Notes under the pieces: model-generated
The model's input: only the letters and a program-made list of their open reading frames with translations
Told to the model about the DNA's origin: nothing
Databases searched by the model: none
Translations under genes and position numbers: made by a program
Shown: one piece after another, positions 40,602 through 49,809 of the stretch
Layout of the letters: every line of letters starts with the position of its first letter
Numbering within the stretch: the stretch's first letter is position 1
NCBI GenBank assembly: GCA_951813515.1
Contig: OX638346.1
Span: 2,659,617 to 2,723,616, forward strand
Length of the DNA stretch: 64,000 nt
Origin: an uncultured Pseudomonadales bacterium
Lineage (GTDB): Bacteria; Pseudomonadota; Gammaproteobacteria; Pseudomonadales; Azotimanducaceae
Reading direction: 5' to 3'

Positions 40602-41294
40602 ATGTGCGGGCGATTGAACGTCGTTTCGGACCCGCTCGTCGAGATATACGTCGAACTCACAGGGGAACCCTATCCCGGCGAGGACAACCGCAACGCCGCC
40701 CCGACCGAGCAGGTCTGGATCGTCGGCCACTCCCGCGACGACACGCGGCGCGCGACCTCGGCCCGCTGGTGGCTGACGCCGTACTGGTCGAAGACCCTCG
40801 GCACGCGCTACGCCATGTTCAACGCCCGCTCGGAGACCCTCGCCACGAACTCCGCGTTCAAGGAGCCGTTCCGCCGCCGCCGCTGCGTCGTGCCCGTCTG
40901 CGGCTTCTACGAGTGGACCGGCACCGGGCGCGGAAGGATGCCCTACTACGTCAGGCCGGCGGGACACAAGCCGATGCTGCTCGGCGGCGTCTGGGACCGC
41001 TGGCGCGACCCCGAGAGCGGCGTCGCCAGCGTGGGGTTCGCGGTGGTGACCGCGCCCGCCCATCCGAATCTCGCCTTCGTCCACGACCGGCAGCCGCTCA
41101 TGCTGTCTTTCGACGATGCCTGCGCGTGGATGGACCGGCGTACCCCGACGCAAGACCTTGCGGCGATGCTGGGTTCCGCGCTGCCAGACGCGCTGGACGT
41201 GGTGCCGGTGTCCACCCACGTCAACAACGCCCGCAACAAGGAGCCGCTCTGCACCGAACCGATAGGGGACGTGGTCGCGGTCGAGGCCGATTGA
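40602..41294 (+). CDS. SOS response-associated peptidase family protein (SRAP, YedK/HMCES-like)
   Basis: Forms a covalent thiazolidine crosslink to abasic sites in single-stranded DNA through Cys2 after removal of Met1. The 230 residues show MCGRL, the conserved YAMFNARSETLAT, the Glu in CGFYEWTG, the His in FVHDRQPLML, and VSTHVNNARN near the C-terminus. ATG 40602 is fixed by the need for Cys2, with CGGAGG 8 nt upstream. The frame is open upstream but the extra part is not conserved. Confidence 0.92.
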   Translation: MCGRLNVVSDPLVEIYVELTGEPYPGEDNRNAAPTEQVWIVGHSRDDTRRATSARWWLTPYWSKTLGTRYAMFNARSETLATNSAFKEPFRRRRCVVPVCGFYEWTGTGRGRMPYYVRPAGHKPMLLGGVWDRWRDPESGVASVGFAVVTAPAHPNLAFVHDRQPLMLSFDDACAWMDRRTPTQDLAAMLGSALPDALDVVPVSTHVNNARNKEPLCTEPIGDVVAVEAD

Positions 41295-41303
41295 AATCCG
41301 TCT

Positions 41304-41714
41304 TCAGGATTGGCGGGCGAGCCCGAGAAATTCGGCGGGCGAAACAACCTGAATTCCTCGCCATGGATTGAGCGAGAGCACATCGGCGTCGCCACTGACG
41401 ATGACATCGCTTTCGGAATCGAGCGCCAAGGCAAGGAACCGGTTGTCGCTCGGGTCCCTGCAATCTGTCACATCCGAGATTACCGAGACGAGGGTCGTCA
41501 CTTGAAGGAGGCGTCGAAGATAGTGTTCCCGGTCATTCACGGACACGTATCGGTCAAACTTCTCGCGCGAAAGCACGTCAGACAGCTCTTCGATGGTGGC
41601 ATCTGAAACCATGACGTCGGCTTGAGACAGCGCTTTGTCGACAGCTTTTGCCGAAACGGAGTCCGCGATCAGCAGGCGACTGATCCACACATTCGTGTCG
41701 ACGACTACGCGCAC
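41304..41714 (-). CDS. PIN-domain toxin
   Basis: A 136-residue PIN ribonuclease of the type annotated as a putative toxin-antitoxin toxin. Acidic residues for Mg2+ are at VVVDTNVWIS (D6), DATIEELSDVLS, CRDPSDNRFLALAL and IVSGDADVLSL. It starts at GTG 41714, 2 bp after the antitoxin stop, so the pair is one operon. RNA cleavage is inferred from the domain. Confidence 0.85.
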   Translation of the reverse strand: MRVVVDTNVWISRLLIADSVSAKAVDKALSQADVMVSDATIEELSDVLSREKFDRYVSVNDREHYLRRLLQVTTLVSVISDVTDCRDPSDNRFLALALDSESDVIVSGDADVLSLNPWRGIQVVSPAEFLGLARQS

Positions 41715-41716
41715 GG

Positions 41717-41962
41717 TCAGTCGTTCAATAGCGCATCAAGCTTCTCTTCCGTCAATCCTCGGGCCCTGGCGCGAGCGGAAACTCGGTCGCAGAAGCGCTG
41801 GAACTCCTTGATATTGTTGCTCCTGAGTCGGTTGAAATCTGTGGGCGACATAACGACGGCCACTTCGCGGTTTTGACGTCGGATTGTGACGGGCTCTCGT
41901 TGAACCGTATCGATCAACGCGGCGAACCGTTGTTTCGCATCGGAAGCGGAGACATAGCGCAT
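41717..41962 (-). CDS. Phd/YefM-type antitoxin
   Basis: An 81-residue DNA-binding antitoxin. MRYVSASDAKQRFAALIDTV is the Phd/YefM N-terminal dimer core, and REPVTIRRQNREVAVVMSPT completes the domain; the C-terminal 35 residues should cover the PIN toxin. ATG 41962 has AGGTGG 5 nt upstream. A GATAAT -10-like box and an inverted repeat lie in the AT-rich DNA upstream, as in autoregulated modules. Confidence 0.88.
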   Translation of the reverse strand: MRYVSASDAKQRFAALIDTVQREPVTIRRQNREVAVVMSPTDFNRLRSNNIKEFQRFCDRVSARARARGLTEEKLDALLND

Positions 41963-41987
41963 GGCTTCCACCTGTTATTATCAAATT

Positions 41988-42009
41988 GTCTAAAATGTTC
42001 ATACTAGAC
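41988..42009. promoter_or_regulatory. Inverted repeat, possible operator of the Phd/PIN operon
   Basis: GTCTA and TAGAC face each other across 12 bp in an AT-rich region between the antitoxin gene and the divergent helicase gene. It overlaps the likely antitoxin promoter, where the antitoxin would bind; it could also influence the helicase gene 130 bp away. Confidence 0.35.
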
Positions 42010-42136
42010 CATTTTGGCGTCGACGCGGAGATGGATTGTCCATATCGCTTCCAGTCCTTTGCACTAAGCGATCCGCCTTCCAAAACGCAGATGCCGCTCT
42101 GTACGATTGTGCGTGTCGAACGTAACCGGCTTGTCA

Positions 42137-45100
42137 ATGCGCTGCATCTCAATTGACCTGGAAGTTGGGAAACGCGACGGACGTATATTTGCTTTCGCCG
42201 CGGTCGATGAAGGAACGGGAGCGGCGCTGACGTTCCCGAAAGGGAACCTTCGCTCCGCCGGCCTGCATGCGGCGTTGTCGCAACTGGATGACTTCGCCGC
42301 GGGCGGCGACTGTCTTGTCGGCCATAACCTGATCGACTTCGACATTCATCATCTTGCAGCAGCGGCGCCCGAACTTCGCTTGTTGGCCATGCCAATGTTG
42401 GACACCTTGCGATTGAGCCCGCTGGCGTTCCCCGCCAACCCGTACCATCACCTCGTCAAGCACTATCAAGATGGCGGCTTGGTGCGCGGCCAGATCAACG
42501 ACCCCAAACTCGACGCTCGACGGGCCGTTGAACTCCTCTCCGACGAGCGTAACGCACTATCCCGCGTCGACCCCGACCTCCTTGTTGCCTGGCACTGGCT
42601 GACTACGAAATCTGACAGGGGCAAAGGGTTCGATACCTTCTTTTCGGGACTGAGGGATGCTCCCCGCCCAGCCGATACGGAAGCTGGAGACGCGATCAGC
42701 CGACGCTTGGCCGGGAATGTCTGCGTCGGTCGGGGGCGGCAGGCCACGGCGGACGGGCGGGCCGGTTGGCCGCTGGCCTACGCGCTTGCGTGGCTCTCCG
42801 TCGCCGGCGGCAATTCGGTCATGCCGCCTTGGGTGCGCCATCGGTTTCCGGCAGCCGGGGTCCTCGTTCGGCATCTTCGGGACGTGCCATGCAGGGACGC
42901 CGGCTGCGCTTGGTGCCGCGAACGCCACGATGCGGTGAAGGAACTCAAACGGTGGTTCGGCTTCGACGATTATCGCGCCAGGCCGGCGACGGACGCTGGC
43001 CACTCGATGCAGCGGGCGATCGTGGAAAAGGCCATGGCCGGAGACCATGTTTTCGGCTTGCTGCCCACCGGCGCGGGCAAGTCGCTCTGCTACCAGGTCC
43101 CGGCGTTATCCCGCTACGACAAGACAGGTGCGCTCACCGTGGTGATCTCGCCGCTGGTCGCGCTTATGGCCGACCAGGTCGCCGGCCTCGAAGCGCGGGG
43201 CATCGGCTCGTGCGTTACGGTGAACGGCATGTTGTCCATGCCGGAACGCGCCGACGCGCTCGACCGGGTGCGCTTGGGCGATGCCGCGATTCTGCTGATC
43301 TCGCCGGAACAACTGCGCAACCGTTCGCTCAGACGGACGCTCGAACTGCGAGAGATCGGCGCCTGGGTGCTTGACGAAGCGCACTGCCTGTCGCGTTGGG
43401 GCCACGACTTTCGCCCCGACTACCGGTATGTCGGGCGCTTCATCCGGGAACGCGCGGGCGATTCGGCGCCGCCGCCGGTGATGTGCCTGACGGCTACGGC
43501 GAAACCTGATGTAGTGGCGGAGATACAAGCCTACTTTCGCGATGAGCTCGCCATAGATCTCTACACCTTCGACGGCGGCGCCCGACGCGAGAACCTGGAT
43601 TTCGTGGTGCTGCGCACGGACCGCGCCGCTAAACTGGATGATATCCACCAGGTGCTGTTGGCCGATCTGCCGCCGGATCAGCCCGGCGGGGTGATTGTCT
43701 ATTGCGCCACGCGGCGGCATTGCGAAGAGGTGGCGGAATACCTCAGTCGAAAAGGTCTCGCCGCCGCGCATTTCCACGCCGGGTTGCCGCCGGAGACGAA
43801 AAAGAACACCCAGCAGCGATTTATCGGCGGCGAGTTGCGGGTCATCGCCGCCACCAACGCTTTTGGCATGGGCATAGACAAGCCCGATGTGCGGCTGGTG
43901 ATCCATGCCGACATCCCCGGATCATTGGAAAACTACCTGCAGGAAGCGGGTCGCGCCGGGCGGGACCGGGAGTTCGCGCGCTGCGTTTTGCTCTACACCG
44001 ATGAAGATGTCGAGCGGCAGTTCGGGATGTCGGCGCGATCGAGGCTCACCCGTCGGGAAATCCACGGCATTCTCCGAGCGCTACGGAATATTGATCGCAA
44101 ACGCCAACTGGAAGGGGAGGTGGTGGCGACCCCGGGCGAAGTGTTGGTCGAAGACGAGGACAACGCGTTCGAGCGCGACAGCGCGACGGACGACACGCGG
44201 GTGAAAACGGCGGTCGCGTGGCTTGAAGAGGCCGCTCTCCTGAGTCGCGAGGAGAACAGCGTGCAGGTATTCCCCTCGTCGCTGCGGGTGGACTCCGTGG
44301 TTGAGGCGCGGGACCGGCTCGCGGCCAGAAAGGACCTGACTGAAGCCCGCCGCGCGACCCTGCTAAAGCTGGTGCGCGCGCTGATCGCGGCGGACCCGGA
44401 CGAGGGCGTGACCACCGACGAATTGATGGGCGTGGCGGGGCTCGATTCGGCGGGTGTGCGACACGCCCTGCACGACCTGGAGTCTCTGGGCCTCGTGACC
44501 AATGACACGGCATTGACGGCGTTCGTTCACGCCGGCGTCGCGCGCTCTTCCGAGCGCCGGTTGCAGGAGGCCCGCGATCTGGAGACAAACCTCATCGATC
44601 ACATGCGGGAATCGGCACCGGATCTCCAAATTGGGGACCGCTCCATCATGCATTTGCGCGTTGCGTCGCAGAAACTGAAAGACGGCGGCGTCACCCATGC
44701 GTTGCCGGACCGGGTGCTCCGGATTTTGCGTAGCATCTCCCAGGACGGACGCGGCGACGACCGGGCGGAGGGAGGGTCCGGCGGCAGCATCGACGTGCGC
44801 CGCCAGGACCGGGAGACCGCTACCGTGACGCTGCGGCGGGGATGGCGGGCGCTCGCGCGCACGGCGGAGCTTCGCCGTTCCGCGGCGGGTCTTTTGCTCG
44901 ACCACTTGCTGTCAGTGCTGCCGCAGGGCCTTCGCGGCACGGACCTGCTCGCCGAAACAACGATGGGCGCGCTGCGCTCGGTCCTCGCCGACGATCTGGT
45001 GTTGAAAAGCGAAGGTTGGGACCTCAGCAAGCTGCTTGATCGCAGCCTGATCTGGCTTCACGAACAGGAAGTGATTCGGCTCAACAAGGGCCTTGCCGTG

Positions 45101-47311
45101 TTCCGTCCGGCCATGACGATCCACTTGTCGGACCAGCGCCACTCGGGCGGACGTCGGCGCGGATTCGCCGACGCGGATTTTGAACCTCTAAGGCTGCACT
45201 ACCAGGAACAGGTGCTGCAAGTTCACGTCATGGCCGAGTTCGCCGCGCGGGGACTCGAGGCCATGGCCGATGCGGTCCGTCTGGCAATGGACTATTTCGG
45301 CATGGAGCGGCGGGCGTTCCTCGATCGCTGGCTGCCGAATAGGCACGCTGAGATCGCTCGCGAGACGACGCCAGGCACCTGGCGTGCCATCGTCGAAGAC
45401 TTGAGCCCCGTTCAACGGCGCATCGTCGCCGATAGCCGAGAGCAGACCAACGTGCTGGTGCTCGCCGGACCAGGTTCGGGCAAGACCCGTGTGCTGGTGC
45501 ATCGCATCGCCTACCTGCTGCGGGTCAGGCGGGAACATCCACGAGGGATTCTGGGGCTCGCCTACAACCGCCACGCGGCCGTCCAGATTCGCCGCCGCCT
45601 TCTGGACATGGTCGGTGACGATGCCCGGGGGGTCACGGTGCTCACCTGCCACGCGCTCGCGATGCGTCTCGTGGGCGCGAGTTTCGGCGCCGTGAGGGGC
45701 ATGGAAGAAACAAGGTCCGATGACGTCTTCGCGGAGGTTCTGCGCGATGCGGTGGCACTGTTGCGCGGCGATGGCTTGCCGCCCGAGGAGGCGGATACGC
45801 AGCGGGAAAGGTTGTTGGCCGGGTTTCGCTGGATCTGCGTAGACGAATACCAGGACATCGACCCGGATCAGTACGAACTCATTTCCGCCTTGGCGGGGCG
45901 CACCCTGGAAGAAGCGGACAGCAAGTTGACGCTGTTCGCGGTGGGCGACGACGACCAGAACATTTATAGCTTCAAGGGCGCGTCGGTGGCTTTCATCCGT
46001 CGCTTCAACGAAGACTATTCCGCCCGTCCGGCCTGGCTGACGGAGAACTACCGGTCATCAGCCCACATCGTCAACGCGGCCAATGCATTCATCGAACCTG
46101 CGCGGGAGCGCATGAAGGAAAGGCATCCCATCGAGGTCGACCGGGCCCGAAAGAAAGAAGCGCGGGGCGGAGAGTGGACCGCGCGCGACCCCGTCGGTCA
46201 AGGCCGGGTGCAGATACTCCCGGCCGGACCCGACTACAGGACCCAGGCGATCGCGGCGATCATGGAGTTCCGGCGCCTGGAAGCGCTTTCGGCGACCGCG
46301 GGCGATTGGGATTGGCGTAAGTGCGCCGTCGTCGCGCGACAATGGCAAACGCTGGACCCCGTGCGGAGCCTGTGTGAACTGGAGAACATTCCCGCGCAGA
46401 TGGCCAACGACGATACCGGCTACTTCTGGCGGCTGCGCGAAACCCGACGATTGCTCGAATGGCTGCAGGGCCGCGTCGGTCGCCTGGTGGGTGCGATGGC
46501 CCTTGATGACTGGGTAAACGCGCAGCCCGATGGGTACTGGATGGATACCCTCCGGGAGGCCATCGCCGACTATCGACTTGAAGCTGGTGACGCCGAGAGC
46601 CCCGTGGAGAGCTTCGTCGAGTGGCTCGCCGAATGGGGCAGAGAGTTTCGCCGCCGCCAGAACGGCCTCCTGCTGCTCACGGCCCACCGCGCCAAGGGTC
46701 TGGAGTTCGACCATGTCATCATCCTCGACGGCGACTGGCGTCGCACAAGCCGTGGTGAGGACCCGGATGCGTGGCGGCGTCTCTACTATGTTGCCATGAC
46801 GCGCGCCAGGAAGACCCTGGCCCTGGCCCGAACGACCGCATCCAGGCAGACGGAAGAACGCGGGGGATTGGAGGTGCGTGACAAGGAAATCGGCGTTTCG
46901 CCGATCCCGGAACTGCGAGGCAACCGATCAGTATTGCAGCGCCCCCCGGTCATATATCCGCAAATGCCGCCGGAACTCGGCCTTCGTCGACAGTCGTTGC
47001 AGCTTGGGGACATCGACCTGGGTTTCGCCGGACGACGTACTCCCAGGCACCCCATCCATGGTGCCATTCGCCGACTGGTTCCCGGCGACCAACTGTGGGT
47101 GCGCACCGACACGACCCCTTGGGAGATAACAACCCGAACCGGGTTGCCGGTCGGCCGGTTGGCAAGGCAATACACACCGCGGGGCCAATTCCACTCTGCC
47201 CAGGTGAAGGCGGTCGTGCATTGGTGCCGCGAGGACAGCGAACCCAAATACCTGGACCACCTCCGCTGCAATGAATGGGAGGTGGTAGTACCGGAGTTCG
47301 TTTTTTCCTGA
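42137..47311 (+). CDS. Exonuclease-like/RecQ helicase/UvrD helicase fusion protein
   Basis: A 1724-residue multi-domain DNA-processing protein. Residues 1-130 resemble a DEDD exonuclease (SIDLEVG, VGHNLIDFDIHHL, MLDTLRLSPLAF, LDARRAVELL). A cysteine cluster CRDAGCAWC lies near 252. A complete RecQ core follows: LLPTGAGKSLCYQVP (~308), DEAHCLSRWGHDFRPDY (~412), LTATAKP, AATNAFGMGIDKPDVR and QEAGRAGRD. After a linker comes a complete UvrD core: LAGPGSGKTRVL (~1109), VDEYQDIDPDQ (~1235), GDDDQNIYSFKGA, LTENYRSS, LTAHRAKGLEFD and YYVAMTRARKT (~1550), then a ~100-residue tail. ATG 42137 is used; TTG 42107 is in frame. Toxin-antitoxin pairs flank it on both sides. DNA repair or phage defence is inference. 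Confidence 0.9.
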   Translation: MRCISIDLEVGKRDGRIFAFAAVDEGTGAALTFPKGNLRSAGLHAALSQLDDFAAGGDCLVGHNLIDFDIHHLAAAAPELRLLAMPMLDTLRLSPLAFPANPYHHLVKHYQDGGLVRGQINDPKLDARRAVELLSDERNALSRVDPDLLVAWHWLTTKSDRGKGFDTFFSGLRDAPRPADTEAGDAISRRLAGNVCVGRGRQATADGRAGWPLAYALAWLSVAGGNSVMPPWVRHRFPAAGVLVRHLRDVPCRDAGCAWCRERHDAVKELKRWFGFDDYRARPATDAGHSMQRAIVEKAMAGDHVFGLLPTGAGKSLCYQVPALSRYDKTGALTVVISPLVALMADQVAGLEARGIGSCVTVNGMLSMPERADALDRVRLGDAAILLISPEQLRNRSLRRTLELREIGAWVLDEAHCLSRWGHDFRPDYRYVGRFIRERAGDSAPPPVMCLTATAKPDVVAEIQAYFRDELAIDLYTFDGGARRENLDFVVLRTDRAAKLDDIHQVLLADLPPDQPGGVIVYCATRRHCEEVAEYLSRKGLAAAHFHAGLPPETKKNTQQRFIGGELRVIAATNAFGMGIDKPDVRLVIHADIPGSLENYLQEAGRAGRDREFARCVLLYTDEDVERQFGMSARSRLTRREIHGILRALRNIDRKRQLEGEVVATPGEVLVEDEDNAFERDSATDDTRVKTAVAWLEEAALLSREENSVQVFPSSLRVDSVVEARDRLAARKDLTEARRATLLKLVRALIAADPDEGVTTDELMGVAGLDSAGVRHALHDLESLGLVTNDTALTAFVHAGVARSSERRLQEARDLETNLIDHMRESAPDLQIGDRSIMHLRVASQKLKDGGVTHALPDRVLRILRSISQDGRGDDRAEGGSGGSIDVRRQDRETATVTLRRGWRALARTAELRRSAAGLLLDHLLSVLPQGLRGTDLLAETTMGALRSVLADDLVLKSEGWDLSKLLDRSLIWLHEQEVIRLNKGLAVFRPAMTIHLSDQRHSGGRRRGFADADFEPLRLHYQEQVLQVHVMAEFAARGLEAMADAVRLAMDYFGMERRAFLDRWLPNRHAEIARETTPGTWRAIVEDLSPVQRRIVADSREQTNVLVLAGPGSGKTRVLVHRIAYLLRVRREHPRGILGLAYNRHAAVQIRRRLLDMVGDDARGVTVLTCHALAMRLVGASFGAVRGMEETRSDDVFAEVLRDAVALLRGDGLPPEEADTQRERLLAGFRWICVDEYQDIDPDQYELISALAGRTLEEADSKLTLFAVGDDDQNIYSFKGASVAFIRRFNEDYSARPAWLTENYRSSAHIVNAANAFIEPARERMKERHPIEVDRARKKEARGGEWTARDPVGQGRVQILPAGPDYRTQAIAAIMEFRRLEALSATAGDWDWRKCAVVARQWQTLDPVRSLCELENIPAQMANDDTGYFWRLRETRRLLEWLQGRVGRLVGAMALDDWVNAQPDGYWMDTLREAIADYRLEAGDAESPVESFVEWLAEWGREFRRRQNGLLLLTAHRAKGLEFDHVIILDGDWRRTSRGEDPDAWRRLYYVAMTRARKTLALARTTASRQTEERGGLEVRDKEIGVSPIPELRGNRSVLQRPPVIYPQMPPELGLRRQSLQLGDIDLGFAGRRTPRHPIHGAIRRLVPGDQLWVRTDTTPWEITTRTGLPVGRLARQYTPRGQFHSAQVKAVVHWCREDSEPKYLDHLRCNEWEVVVPEFVFS

Positions 47312-47400
47312 TCTGCGGGACATCGAGTCCTGTCATTGATGAATGTCGATGCTAGCATTACCATTTGCGTAGAAAGAACATTTCCGTAAGGAGAAGTTCG

Positions 47401-47658
47401 TTGGAAATCGCAAAGATCACGAGCAAGGGCCAAGTGACGATTCCAAAAGCCATCCGACGCAGGATGGCTGTCCGGGAAGGTGATCGTCTGGCATTCGAAG
47501 TGGACAGTGACGGCGCGCTACACGCTTTCCCGATTCGAAACGCCGAGAAACCGTTGCGAGGACTTCTTGGGCAACACGCGACCGGCGAACCGATCGACAG
47601 CGAACGCATTGACGAGGGCATTCGCCGGCGGACGGTCGGGAAGTTCGCCAGGAGATGA
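47401..47658 (+). CDS. AbrB/MazE-type antitoxin
   Basis: An 85-residue swapped-hairpin DNA-binding protein: MEIAKITSKGQVTIPKAIRR is the classic SpoVT/AbrB N-terminus, followed by a toxin-binding tail. The start is TTG 47401, chosen because AAGGAG lies 7 nt upstream and the family begins there; an in-frame upstream codon at 47365 would include the ribosome site. The stop overlaps the VapC start (ATGA). It is 89 bp downstream of the helicase gene on the same strand. Confidence 0.9.
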   Translation: MEIAKITSKGQVTIPKAIRRRMAVREGDRLAFEVDSDGALHAFPIRNAEKPLRGLLGQHATGEPIDSERIDEGIRRRTVGKFARR

Positions 47659-48062
47659 TCGCTTTCGACACCAATGTGCTTCTGCGCCTGCTGTTGGATG
47701 ACGACGAAACCCAGTCCAGGCAGGTCGAAGCCATCGTCAGTCAGGTGGCTGAGGCCGGCGACAGAATCCTGCTTCCAGACATTGTCCTGTGCGAGTTGTC
47801 CTGGGTCCTGCGATCCGTTTACGAGTTTGCGAAGGCGGATATCGTCGCTACGATCCGCCGACTGTTGACCGGTGAGGAGTTTGCATTCGTGGATCGGCGA
47901 GCCGTCAGTCAGTCTCTCGAGAGTTACGCGAATGGCAGCGCCGACTTTTCTGACTACCTGATAGGGCAGTCGGCAACGGCCGCCGGCGCGACGACGACAT
48001 ACGCGTTTGAGCGAGCCTTGCGCCGTACGGTCGGATTCAGCCATCCGGCACCGGTACGATGA
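47655..48062 (+). CDS. vapC: PIN-domain toxin (VapC-like)
   Basis: A 135-residue PIN ribonuclease: MIAFDTNVLLRLLLDDD carries the first Asp, DIVLCELSWVLRSVY the Glu, and GSADFSDYLIGQSA the C-terminal Asp. VapC enzymes cut tRNA or rRNA when freed from the antitoxin. Its ATG overlaps the antitoxin stop by 4 nt, so the two are translated together. The 89 bp after it, up to the selenoprotein start, show no recognisable signal except the ribosome site. Confidence 0.9.
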   Translation: MIAFDTNVLLRLLLDDDETQSRQVEAIVSQVAEAGDRILLPDIVLCELSWVLRSVYEFAKADIVATIRRLLTGEEFAFVDRRAVSQSLESYANGSADFSDYLIGQSATAAGATTTYAFERALRRTVGFSHPAPVR

Positions 48063-48151
48063 TCTGTTCGCCGCAGGGCCGGGTTTGAAAAGGATGACTT
48101 CTCGCCGGCAAATGTGATTTTCTTTTCCCGTTCCCCAACGAGGCTCGCAAC

Positions 48152-49795
48152 ATGGAAGTGATGAACCCCTGCGGCGTATTCGAGGTGAAGTCGGCACCGC
48201 TGACGCCGCGCGCCGCACTGGAAGCGGACGCCACCATCGGCCTGCTGGCCAACGACAAGAAGAACGCCGATGTGCTGCTCAAATGCGTGCAGCGGTACTT
48301 GTCGGAGCGTCTGGGGATCAACAACTTTCGCTGGCTTCGCAAGGAAGCCACGCGACCGGCCGACCTGACGGAGGAGTTCACTCGCGATTGCGACGCTGTC
48401 GTTGCTGCGGTCTGCGACTGAGGCTCGTGCACGTCGTGGTGTATCCATGACTCGATCGAGCTTGAGAAGCTCGACATTCCGACGGTGGCGATCTGCACCG
48501 ACGAGTTTTTCGCGCTGGCGAAAGCCGAGGCCCACGGCTGGGGTCTGCCGGGGCTCCCGATCGTGGTCGTGCCGCATCCGCTGGCTCGGCGCAACGACGA
48601 GGAGTGCGAGCGCTTCGCGGCGGACTCCATCGAAGAGATCGCCTCGGCGCTGACCGGCGACGCGGTCGAACTGGAAGCGGCCTACCGGGACAAGCGCATC
48701 GAGACGCGGGGGCGATTGCGCCATCGCTCGCTGTTCGAGTCCGACTTCAATGCGCCGGATGCGCCAGAAATCATCCGGGTGCCGGACCGGCTGGATACCG
48801 TGAATCGCCTCTTCTATCAGCGCGGATGGACCGATGGATTGCCGATCATTCCTCCGACTCCGGAACGCTGTCGCGCGCTTTTGGGCGATCTCGATCCCGG
48901 GAAACTCCTCGGTCTCGTCGAGCCGCGCCTCGGCCGCGCGACCATCGGCAAGGTGGTCGCCAACGCGGCGATGGCCGGCTGTCGGCCGGAACACGTCCCC
49001 GTGGTGGTGGCGGCAACCCGCGCGATGTGCGATCCGCGATTCAATCTCAAGGCGATCCAGTCGACGACGCACCCGTGCACCGTGATGTGCCTCGTTGGCG
49101 GCCCGATCTCGGAGGAACTGGATCTCAACGCGAGCTACAACGCCATGGGACAGGGGCAACAGGCGAACGCGGTGATCGGTCGCGCGGTGCGGCTCATCCT
49201 GACCAATATCGGCGGCGCCGCACCCGGCGTCCTCGACCGCTCGACCATGGGTTCTCCGGCCAAGTATTCGTTCTGTTTCGCGGAGAACGCAGAGGCGAAC
49301 CCCTGGCAGACGTTGCATGCCGAACTGGGGCTCGACGACGATGCGAGCTACGTCACGGTGTTCGGCGCGGAAGGCCCGCACAACGTCAATGACCACCACG
49401 GGCGGACCGGGGAAGAGATCCTGCTGACGATCGCGGGGACGCTGGCATCGCCCGGAGCCAACAACTTCTACCTCGGGGGACAGGCCGTGGTCGTCATCGG
49501 ACCCGAACATGCCGAGGTGATCGCAAGGGACGGCTTCAGCAAGGCCGACGTGAAACGGTACCTGAGCGAACGCGCGATCATTCCCCGTAGTCTTCTTTCC
49601 GAAGCGTCCATCGACCTGCTCGAGGCGCGCTTGCCGCACCACCTGCTCGGCCCGCGCGGACGCGACGGCGCGCGCTTCATCAGCGATCCCGATAACCTGA
49701 TCGTGCTTGTCGCAGGGGGCGCGGGCCGGCACTCGGCAGTTATGCCGACTTTCGGGCGTTCCACCGAAGCGGTGACGCAACGCATCCATGCCTGA
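48152..49795 (+). CDS. UGSC-motif selenoprotein (selenocysteine at codon 90, in-frame TGA)
   Basis: Reading through TGA 48419-48421 gives 547 residues in one frame. Before it are 89 residues (MEVMNPCGVFEVKSAPLTPR..AAVCD); after it come GSCTSWCIHDSIELEKLDIP and TVAICTDEFF without a frame change. The resulting C-D-U-G-S-C..C is a redox-type motif (C88, U90, C93, C97) matching the UGSC family of (seleno)proteins. Residues ~215-547 form a second conserved domain (GWTDGLPIIPPTPERC, NAAMAGCRPEHVPVV, YNAMGQGQQANAVIGR). A hairpin 12 nt after the UGA can be the SECIS. ATG 48152 has ACGAGG 8 nt upstream. A simple nonsense mutation is possible but unlikely given the motif. The function is unknown, probably thiol/selenol redox. 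Confidence 0.88.
48433..48451 (+). promoter_or_regulatory. Candidate bacterial SECIS hairpin
   Basis: GTCGTGG-TGTAT-CCATGAC folds into a 7-bp stem (one G-U pair) with a 5-nt loop holding GU. The loop begins 18 nt after the UGA, within the distance bacterial SelB needs. A second, stronger hairpin, TCGAGCTT-GAG-AAGCTCGA at 48456-48474, lies farther away than normal. Confidence 0.6.
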
Positions 49796-49809
49796 AGGCG
49801 ATAGAGCGT

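Noticed and set aside
48485..49795. A separate gene starting at the GTG at 48485
   Set aside because: It would begin inside a conserved domain with no ribosome site. The frame is continuous with 48152-48418 apart from the TGA, so read-through as selenocysteine is the better model.
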